Assembly: GCA_964636965.1 (NCBI GenBank)
Contig: CAZWST010000013.1
Coordinates: 1 to 31,526 of the forward strand
DNA from: CAG-582 sp964636965
Lineage (GTDB): Bacteria; Bacillota_I; Bacilli_A; RF39; UBA660
Reading direction: 5' to 3'
DNA length: 31,526 bases
Shown: piece by piece, positions 8,281 through 15,930 of the stretch
Numbering within the stretch: the first letter of the stretch is position 1
Layout: the number at the start of each line of letters is the position of its first letter
The notes under the pieces: generated by a model
The model's database searches: none
What the model was told of the DNA's origin: nothing
What the model saw: only the letters and a program-made list of their open reading frames with translations
Translations under genes and position numbers: made by a program

Positions 8281-8898
8281 ATGAGAAAAAATGGTTTTAC
8301 TTTAGTTGAATTATTGGCAGTTATTGTTTTACTTGCACTTCTAATGGTAATCGCGGTACCAAATGCTTTTAAACTTGCTAGCAAGGTAAAGGGTGAGGCT
8401 TTTAAAACTAAAGTTGATTTAATTGAAAAAGCTGGAGCTGATTTTGGGCAGTCAAATACAAGACTTGTAAGAGAGGGTATTAGTATGACTAATTCTTCTG
8501 AACATCATTCTTGTGTATTTAATTTTGATAATAAAAAGAATATTACAGGTGTTACATATAAAGTGATGCCTTATTCGTCAACTACTAATCTAATTGATGA
8601 AAAGAATAGAAAAGAATATTGGTGCACAAGAGTAACACTTACAGATCTTGTTAAATCTGGAGCGCTTTCTTGGGATTATGAAAATCAGTGTGATGAGAGA
8701 TGTACAAATGATAGTCATAAAGCATATTATGATAAAGTTATTACTAATCCTGATAATAATTATATAATGAACAGTTGCTATGTTTATCTATATTATCGTA
8801 ATAATAGAGTATATACATATTTTGATAGTGCTACATGTAATAATTTATCAGATACAGCAAATGATTCAGGACGTGCTTATAGACCATTAATAGGTTAA
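8281..8898 (+). CDS. Type IV pilin/pseudopilin-like protein
   Basis: The N-terminus has a textbook class III prepilin signal: MRKNG then FTLVELLAVIVLLALLMVIAVP. A prepilin peptidase should cut after Gly5, leaving N-methylated Phe1 and the conserved Glu at +5, followed by one hydrophobic helix that serves both as membrane anchor and filament core. The remaining ~175 residues form an uncharacterised globular part with eight cysteines spread over the domain, which could form disulfides outside the cell. It could be a ComGC/GspG-like major subunit or a minor pseudopilin; the short globular domain does not say which. No prepilin peptidase, PilC-like protein or other pilins are in the window, but the PilB/GspE-type ATPase at 331-3027 is a plausible partner. 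Own extended -10 promoter and own terminator. Confidence 0.88.
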   Translation: MRKNGFTLVELLAVIVLLALLMVIAVPNAFKLASKVKGEAFKTKVDLIEKAGADFGQSNTRLVREGISMTNSSEHHSCVFNFDNKKNITGVTYKVMPYSSTTNLIDEKNRKEYWCTRVTLTDLVKSGALSWDYENQCDERCTNDSHKAYYDKVITNPDNNYIMNSCYVYLYYRNNRVYTYFDSATCNNLSDTANDSGRAYRPLIG

Positions 8899-8901
8899 TG
8901 G

Positions 8902-8927
8902 AACATATGCTAAAGCATATGTTTTTA
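8902..8927 (+). terminator. Terminator of the pilin-like gene
   Basis: AACATATGC pairs with GCATATGTT around a TAAA loop, followed by TTTATTT. Confidence 0.85.
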
Positions 8928-8928
8928 T

Positions 8929-8957
8929 TTGTAAATAAGGTATTTTTATGGTAATAT
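8929..8957 (+). promoter_or_regulatory. Promoter of der
   Basis: TTGTAA (8929-8934), 17-base spacer ending in TG-G, TAATAT (8952-8957): a -35 with an extended -10. AAAAGGGAGTGAT follows before the ATG at 8985. Confidence 0.65.
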
Positions 8958-8984
8958 AGATTCATGAAAAGGGAGTGATTTTTT

Positions 8985-10298
8985 ATGCGAAAATGTGTAT
9001 GTTTAGTTGGTCGACCTAATACAGGTAAATCATCACTTTTTAATAGACTTATAAATGAAAAAAAATCAATTATAGATGATGCTCCAGGTGTTACTAGAGA
9101 TAGGATTTATGGAATATGTGATTATAAAGATAAAAGTTTTTCTTTAATTGATACAGGCGGGATTGATTTAGAAAATGCTACTTTTAATGTGAATATTAAA
9201 ATGCAAGCAGAACTTGCTATGGATGAAGCAGATGTTATTGTTTTTGTTGTTGATGGAAGGGAAGATATTACTCTTAATGATTTAGCTGTTAGAGATATGC
9301 TTTTGCGTACAAATAAGCGTGTAATTGTTGCTTTAAATAAAATTGATGATGATCATCATGAAGATAATATCTATGCATATTATGAACTAGGTTTTGAAAA
9401 TATTATTACAGTTAGTGCTGAGCATAAAAGACATATTAATGAACTTCTAGATTTAATTACTGAAGATTTTCCTACTTATACAACTGAAGAAAGAAGCGAA
9501 GATATTAGATTTTCAATTATAGGTCGACCTAATGTTGGAAAGAGTAGCTTAGTAAATGCTCTTTTAGGTGAAGAAAAACAAATAGTTTCCGATGTTGCTG
9601 GGACTACTAGAGATTCTGTAGATGCTAAGTTTACTTATGAAAAGCGTGATTATGTAGTAGTTGATACTGCGGGAATTAGAAAAAAAGGAAAAATCTATGA
9701 GAATGTAGAAAAATATTCTTTGATTCGTAGTTTAAAATCTATTGAAAGAAGTGATGTTTGCTGTGTTGTAATAGATGCCGAAACAGGAATTTTAGAACAT
9801 GATAAACATATTGTTTCTTATGCTTTAACTGCTGGAAAAGCTATAGTTTTAGTTGTAAATAAATGGGATACAGTTTTAAATAAAGATACAGAAATAAAAG
9901 ACTGGAAAAAACGTATGCGTGATGAATTTCAATTTATACCTTATGCACCAATAGTATTTTTATCTGCAAAAACAAACTCTCGTATTCATACACTTATGCC
10001 AGCAATTATCAAAGCGTATACTTCATATACGACTGAAGTTAAGACAAGTTTATTAAATGATATTATAAGAGATGCATCTTCATTACATGAAGCACCATCT
10101 TATAAAGGAAGAAGACTTAAAATATATTTTGTTAGTCAATCAGGGTCTTGTCCACCTAAATTTACTTTTAATGTAAATAATAAAGGTTTAGTTCATTTTT
10201 CTTATTACAGATATTTGGAAAATAAAATAAGAGAAAATATTGATTTAGAGGGTACACCAATAATATTACAATTTAAAAATAAAAATGATGATGAGTAG
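8985..10298 (+). CDS. der: Ribosome biogenesis GTPase Der (EngA)
   Basis: Der is the essential double-GTPase needed for 50S subunit maturation. The 437-residue protein has two consecutive G domains and a KH-like C-terminus. Domain 1: GRPNTGKSS near 9, the switch motif GVTRDR near 39, DTGG near 57, NKID near 117. Domain 2: GRPNVGKSS near 180, GTTRDSVD near 205, DTAG near 228, NKWD near 293 and an SAK motif near 327. The C-terminal KH-like part (about 350-437) includes APSYKGRRLKIYF and the SCPPKF block, both typical. Length matches the family (about 435). Strong ribosome binding site AAAAGGGAG and own promoter. The stop is TAG, and the next gene starts nine bases on, suggesting co-transcription. 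Confidence 0.97.
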   Translation: MRKCVCLVGRPNTGKSSLFNRLINEKKSIIDDAPGVTRDRIYGICDYKDKSFSLIDTGGIDLENATFNVNIKMQAELAMDEADVIVFVVDGREDITLNDLAVRDMLLRTNKRVIVALNKIDDDHHEDNIYAYYELGFENIITVSAEHKRHINELLDLITEDFPTYTTEERSEDIRFSIIGRPNVGKSSLVNALLGEEKQIVSDVAGTTRDSVDAKFTYEKRDYVVVDTAGIRKKGKIYENVEKYSLIRSLKSIERSDVCCVVIDAETGILEHDKHIVSYALTAGKAIVLVVNKWDTVLNKDTEIKDWKKRMRDEFQFIPYAPIVFLSAKTNSRIHTLMPAIIKAYTSYTTEVKTSLLNDIIRDASSLHEAPSYKGRRLKIYFVSQSGSCPPKFTFNVNNKGLVHFSYYRYLENKIRENIDLEGTPIILQFKNKNDDE

Positions 10299-10306
10299 GT
10301 GGATAC

Positions 10307-11257
10307 ATGAAAAATAAAAAAGATAAGAAACTACTTATACTTGTAAGTATAATTATCACATCAGTTCTACTTATATCTTTAATTGTTTTTTTAATAATTA
10401 AAGATAGTAAGCCACAGAAGAATGATGATGATCTAACTTTTTATGGAGTAGTTGTTGAAAAAGGAAGCAATTATATACTTGTAGATGGTGTTGATAAAGA
10501 AAAATATTATGTTGCTTACCAAAGCGATGATATAGATACTGGGACTTTTGTTTCTATAAGTTATCCAAGTAAAAAAGATATAAAATCTGGAAATGGTTTA
10601 ATTGAAGTTGTTTTAAATAATGATGAAGCTTTAATTGTTGATGATGTTAAAACTACTGGGTCCCTTTATTTAGATGATGTTGAAAGAGCCAGTACAACTA
10701 CTACCACTTCTAAAACTATAAAAAAATCTACTACTGAAAGTACTACCTCTACAACTCAGTATAGATATACAACTAAAGTAAATGAAGATGAAATTATTAA
10801 TTATGCTTCAAACTCTTTAAATGATTTAAGGGAAGACAAAGGCTCTTTAGATAAAATGAAGTCAACTTTTATTACATTAGTCGATTTTATATTTTATGAT
10901 GGATCTATAAAGGGTAAAAAATTTAGCGAGTTAACTAATTCTGCTAAAGCAAAGATTGTTTATTATACTTTACTAATAGATTCTGGAATTGATTCTAAAT
11001 GGCCAAACTATAAAGAAAATATTGAAAATAAATATAATAATATTAAAGCTAAATTACTTGCTAAGTATATGGATTTAACGACATCTATATGTGATGCAAG
11101 TGGCGATGATTGTAGGCAAGCAAAAAGCGATTTTAAAGTATTAAAAGAATCAGTTAAGCTTACATGGAATACTTTAAAAAATGCGTTTAGTTATGCTTAT
11201 AACAAAGGGAAAGATTCACTTATTAATTGGTACGAAATATTTAGTGGAAAGAGATAA
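10307..11257 (+). CDS. Membrane-anchored protein with Thr/Ser-rich linker, unknown function
   Basis: I do not recognise this family. 316 residues: a short Lys-rich cytoplasmic start, one hydrophobic segment near 9-31 (signal anchor; no cleavage motif or lipobox), a beta-rich segment near 43-125 that alternates like a small OB-type barrel, a low-complexity Thr/Ser linker near 127-152, then a mainly helical domain to the end. Two cysteines near 262 and 268 (SICDASGDDC) could form an extracytoplasmic disulfide. The anchor-linker-domain layout points to an extracellular protein in or near the wall. It begins nine bases after der with GGTGG before the ATG, so it is probably translated from the der transcript, and it leads into a further tight cluster. 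Confidence 0.8.
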   Translation: MKNKKDKKLLILVSIIITSVLLISLIVFLIIKDSKPQKNDDDLTFYGVVVEKGSNYILVDGVDKEKYYVAYQSDDIDTGTFVSISYPSKKDIKSGNGLIEVVLNNDEALIVDDVKTTGSLYLDDVERASTTTTTSKTIKKSTTESTTSTTQYRYTTKVNEDEIINYASNSLNDLREDKGSLDKMKSTFITLVDFIFYDGSIKGKKFSELTNSAKAKIVYYTLLIDSGIDSKWPNYKENIENKYNNIKAKLLAKYMDLTTSICDASGDDCRQAKSDFKVLKESVKLTWNTLKNAFSYAYNKGKDSLINWYEIFSGKR

Positions 11258-11264
11258 TATTAAC

Positions 11265-11882
11265 ATGATAATTGATGGTGATGAATTAGAAGTTGTTGTA
11301 GAAAGAAAGAGAATTAAGAATATTTATTTTCGAATAAATGAAAAAAAGCAAATATATGTGACTTGCCCAAGATTAGTTAGTGATACGGAAATTAAAAAGT
11401 TACTAAAAGAAAATATCAAGTCTTTAGAAAAAATGTACAAAAAAGTAATGAATGATCATGCCAAGAATGATAAGGTTTTGCTTTTGGGTAATGAACTTGA
11501 ATATGTTTATGCAAATCGCATTAAATTTGTTGATAGAGTGGCCTATGGACCTAGTATTGATGCTATTAATGCTTATTTAGAAAAGAAAAGTTTAAAGGTA
11601 TTTCAAGATAGACTTAATATAATTGCTCCGGGATTTTCTAATTTGCCTAAGTTTAGGTTAAGAACTAGAAAAATGAAGAGTAGATGGGGCGTTTGTAATA
11701 GAGGGAGCATGACTGTTACATTAAATACTCTTTTAATTCATAAAAAGATTTTTTTAATTGATTATGTAATAGTTCATGAATTATCACATTGGTCTCATAT
11801 GGATCATTCAAAAGAGTTTTGGAAAGAAGTTCAAAAACATTTTCCAGAATATAAGAAAGCTAGAAAAGAACTGAGGGATTAA
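11265..11882 (+). CDS. YgjP-like metal-dependent hydrolase (M48-type HExxH)
   Basis: Member of the YgjP/DUF45 family, small zincin-like proteins probably acting as metallopeptidases in the cytoplasm; physiological substrate unknown. Features: N-terminal strand-rich part (ELEVVVERKRIKNIYFRI), the family motif MKSRWGVC near 138, then HELSH near 171 followed by MDHSKEFW, the third metal-ligand region. The ATG at 11265 (205 aa) is chosen: a longer frame open from 11181 would overlap the upstream gene by 77 bases and add residues absent from the family. The ribosome binding site is weak (GGAAAGAG at a long distance), so translation may be coupled to the upstream gene seven bases away. Confidence 0.88.
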   Translation: MIIDGDELEVVVERKRIKNIYFRINEKKQIYVTCPRLVSDTEIKKLLKENIKSLEKMYKKVMNDHAKNDKVLLLGNELEYVYANRIKFVDRVAYGPSIDAINAYLEKKSLKVFQDRLNIIAPGFSNLPKFRLRTRKMKSRWGVCNRGSMTVTLNTLLIHKKIFLIDYVIVHELSHWSHMDHSKEFWKEVQKHFPEYKKARKELRD

Positions 11883-11883
11883 A

Positions 11884-12591
11884 TTGATAGAATCAGTCAA
11901 TAATGAAAAAATTAAAAAGTATGCTAAGTTAAACGAAAAAAAATATCGTGATTTAGAAGGATTATTTATTGTAGAAGGAAGCCATTTAATTGAAGAAGCT
12001 ATAAAAAAAGGTGTTTTAGTTGAAGCTTTTTCCATTGATGGAAGTATTGGTACAATGGTGAGTGAGAGTGTTATGCGTAAACTCTCATCTTTAAAATCTG
12101 TTCCAAATGAACTTGGCATTGTAAAAAAAATAGATAATTTTAAAATACAAGGAAATATTCTTGTACTTGATGGAATTCATGATCCAGGAAATTTGGGGAC
12201 AATTATAAGAAGCGCTGTTGCTTTTGATATTGATACAATTGTAGCATCTAATGATACAGTTGATTTATATAATCCTAAGACAATTAGAAGTTCTGAAGGG
12301 ATGATTTTTAATATTAATTATGTTGTTGGCGATTTAAATGAAATTTTATCTTCCCTCGATGATTACGATATATATACAACTAATGTTTTTGATGGAGAAA
12401 GCGTTGATGCTGTTAATAAAAGTAAAAAATATGCTATCATAATGGGAAACGAAGGAAATGGGGTAAAAGACTCTATTAGTAAGTTTGCTAATAAACGTTT
12501 ATATATTCCTATTTCCTCTAAATGTGAAAGTTTAAATGTTGCAATCGCGACAAGTATTATACTTTATGAGTTAGCAAAGAAAAAGCACTAA
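11884..12591 (+). CDS. TrmH/SpoU-family RNA 2'-O-methyltransferase
   Basis: Trefoil-knot (SPOUT) methyltransferase that transfers a methyl group from S-adenosylmethionine to a ribose 2'-OH in rRNA or tRNA. The 235 residues show a substrate-binding N-domain (IVEGSHLIEEA near 29) and three SpoU motifs: motif 1 HDPGNLGTIIRSA near 99-111 with the catalytic Arg; motif 2 IIMGNEGNGV near 184; motif 3 CESLNVAIATSI near 213. The start is TTG at 11884, one base after the preceding stop and six bases after GAGGGAT; no ATG fits the family N-terminus better. Likely translationally coupled to the YgjP-like gene. RlmB-like versus another TrmH paralogue cannot be decided from motifs alone. Confidence 0.92.
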   Translation: MIESVNNEKIKKYAKLNEKKYRDLEGLFIVEGSHLIEEAIKKGVLVEAFSIDGSIGTMVSESVMRKLSSLKSVPNELGIVKKIDNFKIQGNILVLDGIHDPGNLGTIIRSAVAFDIDTIVASNDTVDLYNPKTIRSSEGMIFNINYVVGDLNEILSSLDDYDIYTTNVFDGESVDAVNKSKKYAIIMGNEGNGVKDSISKFANKRLYIPISSKCESLNVAIATSIILYELAKKKH

Positions 12592-12635
12592 TATAGTAAT
12601 TATAGATGCCTTTTTGGCTTTTAGGTGGGTGAGGT

Positions 12636-14681
12636 ATGGCACAAGCAATTCGTTATAATGAAAAGGAAAAAGAAGCGGACTTTTATAATGTTTTAATCAT
12701 GCTTAATGCTGGTTGGTCTTATACTAAAATGAGTGATACATTAAATAGATCTCGTCAATATTGTTGTAATGTTAAAATGGATTTAGTTGAGTCTAATTTA
12801 ATTACGCAAGGGGAAATTGATTATGCAAGAAAGAGCTTGCGAAACAAGAATATAAGAACTATTGATGAAATAGTTAATAAGAGTCTAATTAAAACTGGTA
12901 CTAAATTAATTGATAAAGATAAAATTAATAAAATTATTTTAGAAATTAAAGATGCAATTGAAAGAATAAATGAAAGAGAATTAAAAAAGAAAAATAATGA
13001 TGATGAAGAAAAGGTAGATATTAAAGCGTTAAAGAAAGAAGCTATAAAGAAGCTTATTTTAGCTAATTATAGTAAGACTGAAATTTGCCGTGAAACTGGT
13101 TATGCTAGAACTACTGTTAGTAGATATGTAAATGAATTAATTGAAGATGGAGAAATTGATTCAACGGATGTTAAAAATGGTAAAGAAGAAGAAATGGATA
13201 TGGTTGCTAAAAGGAATGAACTTATCATAGCTTTACTGGAGTTTAATATCCCATATAATATTATTGAAGCAGTTTTTGATGTTTGCACATCAACTATTTC
13301 TTTATTAAATAAAAGTATTTCTAAATTAAGTGAAGAAGAAATAAAGATTAGAGATGAAAAGATACTTGCTTTAATTGAATTTGATATACCTTATAAAATT
13401 ATATCTGTTTCATTAGATGTAAGTATTAATTATATTATAGCATTAAAAAGGAAAAATGAAGGCAGAACTTATAAAAGACGTAAGGAACCTATTCAAGTTA
13501 AAGAAATTGATACTAGTTTAAATAATAGAGAAATAAAAATTATTAAATATTTAAATGCCGGTTATTTTTATCCTTATATTAGAAAGAAATTATCAATTGA
13601 AGAAAGTGAATTAATGAAAATCGTTAACGATCTTAAACTTCGAATGTATATTACACAAGAAATAATTAATAATGCTTTTGATAATAGACGTGCTTATTAT
13701 AAAGAAATGGTAAAAAAATACTATAATGATGGGCTTAGTCAGTCAGAAATTTATCGTTTATTAAATCCTGATAATGTTGAAGAAATATCAAGTACTTACG
13801 TTAATAGAATAATTTGTAAACTTGATGATGAAGGACTTATCAATCATGATAGAATATCAGAAATTAAAGATGCAAGAAAAACTAGTTTTGCCTCTGTTGA
13901 TAAAATGGTTTTAGCTTTATTGATTAAAGGATACACTGTTAAAGAAATGTGTGAACAAGATGAAACTAAAGTACTTACTGAAAGCAGAGTTAGAAGAAGT
14001 AAAAAGCGTTTGATTGAACAAGGAAAAATTACAGAGAAAGATATACTTAGATATCAGCGCAAAAGACAAAAAAAGCAGGAAAAGAAAGCCTTAATGGAAC
14101 TTGATAAAGAAATTTGGTATTATGTTGAAAATTATGGCTTGTCTTCAACTGAAATTGCTAATTATATTGATACATCGTATAGTTTTCTTACTAAAAGAAT
14201 TAGGCATATTTTAGATAAAAAGAAACTTAATAAGGAAGATTTTAATAAATTAAAGAAAAAAGGTCGAGAAATGTCTTTGGGTAAGAAAGTTATTCCATAT
14301 AAAGAATATGTTTATTCAAAAGAATTTAGTGATATAAAGAGTAAGTTCTTAAAAATGTATGATGAAAAAGATCCAACCACAGAAGTTAATGTTGAATATT
14401 TTAATGCTTTTAAAAATTATGTATCAATTGATTTACCTTATGATATAACAGATGTAGACATATTGAGTTACATAGTTTTATATACTAGTGTACTTTGCAA
14501 TGAAGAAAATATTACTTTTGTTATTGAAGCTTATTTAAGCATTGGTGAAGAGAATCTTGCAACATTTACGTTAAATGATTATCTCTCACTTACTTCTTCA
14601 AAGAATGAAAAAAATGCTTTTAGGTTGGAAATGATGAAAATGATAAAAAATAATGATGGAAAGAAGAAAAAAATCTTATAA
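12636..14681 (+). CDS. Protein of about eight tandem helix-turn-helix-like repeats, unknown function
   Basis: I do not recognise this as a named family. The 681-residue, Lys/Glu-rich, soluble protein consists mostly of repeated HTH-like units with pattern hydrophobic helix, G-x-S/T, hydrophobic-x-E-I-x, turn, S/T-x-x-hydrophobic, L-x-x-x-G-x-I-T-x-x-D-I. Units lie near 15-62, 131-178, 193-230, 239-273, 297-348, 354-408, 421-472 and 490-537. Clear examples are KTEICRETGYARTTVSRYV, LSQSEIYRLLN and LSSTEIANYIDTSYSFL. Basic linkers separate several units. A different, acidic helical domain (about 565-660) and a KKKKIL tail end the protein. ATG at 12636 is seven bases after AGGTGG. It may bind DNA or RNA at multiple sites; several units (193-273) lack basic residues and may be structural. 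A terminator follows. Confidence 0.85.
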   Translation: MAQAIRYNEKEKEADFYNVLIMLNAGWSYTKMSDTLNRSRQYCCNVKMDLVESNLITQGEIDYARKSLRNKNIRTIDEIVNKSLIKTGTKLIDKDKINKIILEIKDAIERINERELKKKNNDDEEKVDIKALKKEAIKKLILANYSKTEICRETGYARTTVSRYVNELIEDGEIDSTDVKNGKEEEMDMVAKRNELIIALLEFNIPYNIIEAVFDVCTSTISLLNKSISKLSEEEIKIRDEKILALIEFDIPYKIISVSLDVSINYIIALKRKNEGRTYKRRKEPIQVKEIDTSLNNREIKIIKYLNAGYFYPYIRKKLSIEESELMKIVNDLKLRMYITQEIINNAFDNRRAYYKEMVKKYYNDGLSQSEIYRLLNPDNVEEISSTYVNRIICKLDDEGLINHDRISEIKDARKTSFASVDKMVLALLIKGYTVKEMCEQDETKVLTESRVRRSKKRLIEQGKITEKDILRYQRKRQKKQEKKALMELDKEIWYYVENYGLSSTEIANYIDTSYSFLTKRIRHILDKKKLNKEDFNKLKKKGREMSLGKKVIPYKEYVYSKEFSDIKSKFLKMYDEKDPTTEVNVEYFNAFKNYVSIDLPYDITDVDILSYIVLYTSVLCNEENITFVIEAYLSIGEENLATFTLNDYLSLTSSKNEKNAFRLEMMKMIKNNDGKKKKIL

Positions 14682-14702
14682 AGGAGTTTTATAACTCCTT
14701 TT
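14681..14702 (+). terminator. Terminator of the poly-HTH gene
   Basis: AAGGAGTT pairs with AACTCCTT around TTAT, followed by TT. It overlaps the stop codon. Confidence 0.75.
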
Positions 14703-14706
14703 AGTT

Positions 14707-14726
14707 TGCTATAATTATTTTGGTGA
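14707..14726 (+). promoter_or_regulatory. Extended -10 promoter fused to ribosome binding site of the GDPD-like gene
   Basis: TG-C-TATAAT (14707-14715) is followed by TATTTT and GGTGA, with ATG at 14733. The same arrangement occurs at 8255 and 26401. Confidence 0.65.
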
Positions 14727-14732
14727 AATAAT

Positions 14733-15413
14733 ATGAAAAATTTAGATTTTCTTAAAAGCAATTATATTGCGTATCATGGTATATATGATAATGAGAGAAT
14801 TTTTGAAAATACATTACAATCTATAGCAAGAGCAAATAAGTTTGGCTATATAATAAAATTAGATGTTAAGATGACTGGTTGTGGGACTTTAATATGTTTT
14901 CATGACCATAATTTAGAAAGAATGCTTCACGTAGATCAAGATTTACTAGAAATAAGTTACGATGAACTTTCTTATATTGCCAAGTATCAAATACCTACTT
15001 TAGAAGAAGTACTTGATTTAGTTAAAGGAAATGTTCCTTTGATATTGCGACTTGATACTAAATTAAGAAATAATTTATTTGAAAAAGAAGTTGCTGAAGT
15101 ATTAGATAATTATGAAGGTGAATTTGCCATTTTAAGTGATAATAAGAAGACTTTAAAGTGGTTTTATAAGAATAGACCAAATTATATTACAGGCTATATT
15201 ATTAACTCGAATAATTATTTAAAGAATTTTATTTTTAAAAAGTATGATTTTTTTACAATGGATATAAATCTTTATAGTGATAAATTTGTAAGAAAATTAA
15301 GAGAAAATAAGTTTATTATTGGAGAAGTTATACATAGTAGTGAAGAATTTGCTGCTAAAAGATATGTTTACGATAATTTAGTAGTAGACAATATACTTGA
15401 AAATATAAAGTAG
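14733..15413 (+). CDS. Glycerophosphodiester phosphodiesterase-like protein with degraded active site
   Basis: Shows the order of landmarks of the GDPD TIM-barrel family: an N-terminal AYHG, then ENTLQSI (Glu near 25), IKLDV near 41, FHDHNLERM near 56, the second half-barrel strand PLILRLD near 102 and a late FAILSDN strand near 131. Active family members read AHRG, ENT, E-x-D, HD and E-I-K. Here His-Arg is Tyr-His (14-15), the first Glu of E-x-D is Lys42, and the Glu of E-I-K appears to be Arg106; Asp44 and His57 remain. Catalysis of the usual metal-dependent reaction is therefore doubtful and a binding or regulatory role is possible. 226 residues, no signal peptide, cytoplasmic. ATG at 14733 behind GGTGA with its own promoter. 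Confidence 0.8.
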   Translation: MKNLDFLKSNYIAYHGIYDNERIFENTLQSIARANKFGYIIKLDVKMTGCGTLICFHDHNLERMLHVDQDLLEISYDELSYIAKYQIPTLEEVLDLVKGNVPLILRLDTKLRNNLFEKEVAEVLDNYEGEFAILSDNKKTLKWFYKNRPNYITGYIINSNNYLKNFIFKKYDFFTMDINLYSDKFVRKLRENKFIIGEVIHSSEEFAAKRYVYDNLVVDNILENIK

Positions 15414-15425
15414 ATTGTTTATAAT
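15397..15425 (+). promoter_or_regulatory. Promoter of rimM-trmD
   Basis: TTGAAA (15397-15402), 17-base spacer, TATAAT (15420-15425). It lies across the 3' end of the GDPD-like gene; AAGAGGT and the ATG at 15445 follow. Confidence 0.75.
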
Positions 15426-15444
15426 AGTCACTTAAGAGGTATTT

Positions 15445-15930
15445 ATGGAAAGTGTTTTTGTTGGAAAAGTCGTTAATACTCATGGAATTAAAGGTGAATT
15501 TAGAATAAAATCTGATTTTGAATTTAAATCTAGAGTTTTTTCTATTGGTAAAAATATTTATATTGATAATGTTTGTTATAAAATAATGAGCTATCGTGTA
15601 CACAAGGGTTATGACATGATTACTATTGAAGGATTTAATAATATAAATGATGTGCTTGAGTTCAAGGGTAAAAATGTCTTTGTTAATCGTGATGATTTAA
15701 ATTTAAACCAAGATGAATACTTACTTGATGATTTAATAGATGCAAGTGTAGTTTGTTCTAAAGAAATGCTCGGTAAAGTAGTTGATTATATAGTTGGTGA
15801 TAATTCCTTGTTAAAGGTACAAGGAGAAAAAGACTTTTATATACCTTTAAAGGGACAGTTTATTAAGTGTTTTAACAAAGATGAAAAAGCTTTATATGTT
15901 GAAGATAGTACAAAGGGATTGATAATATGA
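15445..15930 (+). CDS. rimM: 16S rRNA processing protein RimM
   Basis: RimM assists maturation of the 30S head by binding ribosomal protein S19. The 161 residues start with the typical FVGKVVNTHGIKGE (near 5-18), which opens the N-terminal beta-barrel. The C-terminal PRC-barrel domain begins near 90 (DEYLLDDLIDASV), with LGKVVDYIVG and FYIPLKGQFI as conserved strands. Length is slightly below the usual ~170. AAGAGGT precedes the ATG by about six bases. The stop TGA overlaps the trmD start in ATGA, so the two are translationally coupled, the usual rimM-trmD pairing. The ribosomal protein genes that normally flank them (rpsP upstream, rplS downstream) are absent here. Confidence 0.95.
   Translation: MESVFVGKVVNTHGIKGEFRIKSDFEFKSRVFSIGKNIYIDNVCYKIMSYRVHKGYDMITIEGFNNINDVLEFKGKNVFVNRDDLNLNQDEYLLDDLIDASVVCSKEMLGKVVDYIVGDNSLLKVQGEKDFYIPLKGQFIKCFNKDEKALYVEDSTKGLII

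Noticed and set aside
11181..11264. Longer N-terminus for the YgjP-like protein
   Set aside because: It would overlap the upstream gene out of frame and add residues that do not belong to the family; ATG at 11265 fits better.
11808..12119. Minus-strand open frame across the TrmH-family gene start
   Set aside because: Opposite two well-supported genes; no promoter or ribosome binding site.
12605..12622. GCC-TTTTT-GGC-TTTT as a terminator before the poly-HTH gene
   Set aside because: The stem is only three base pairs and too weak to call.
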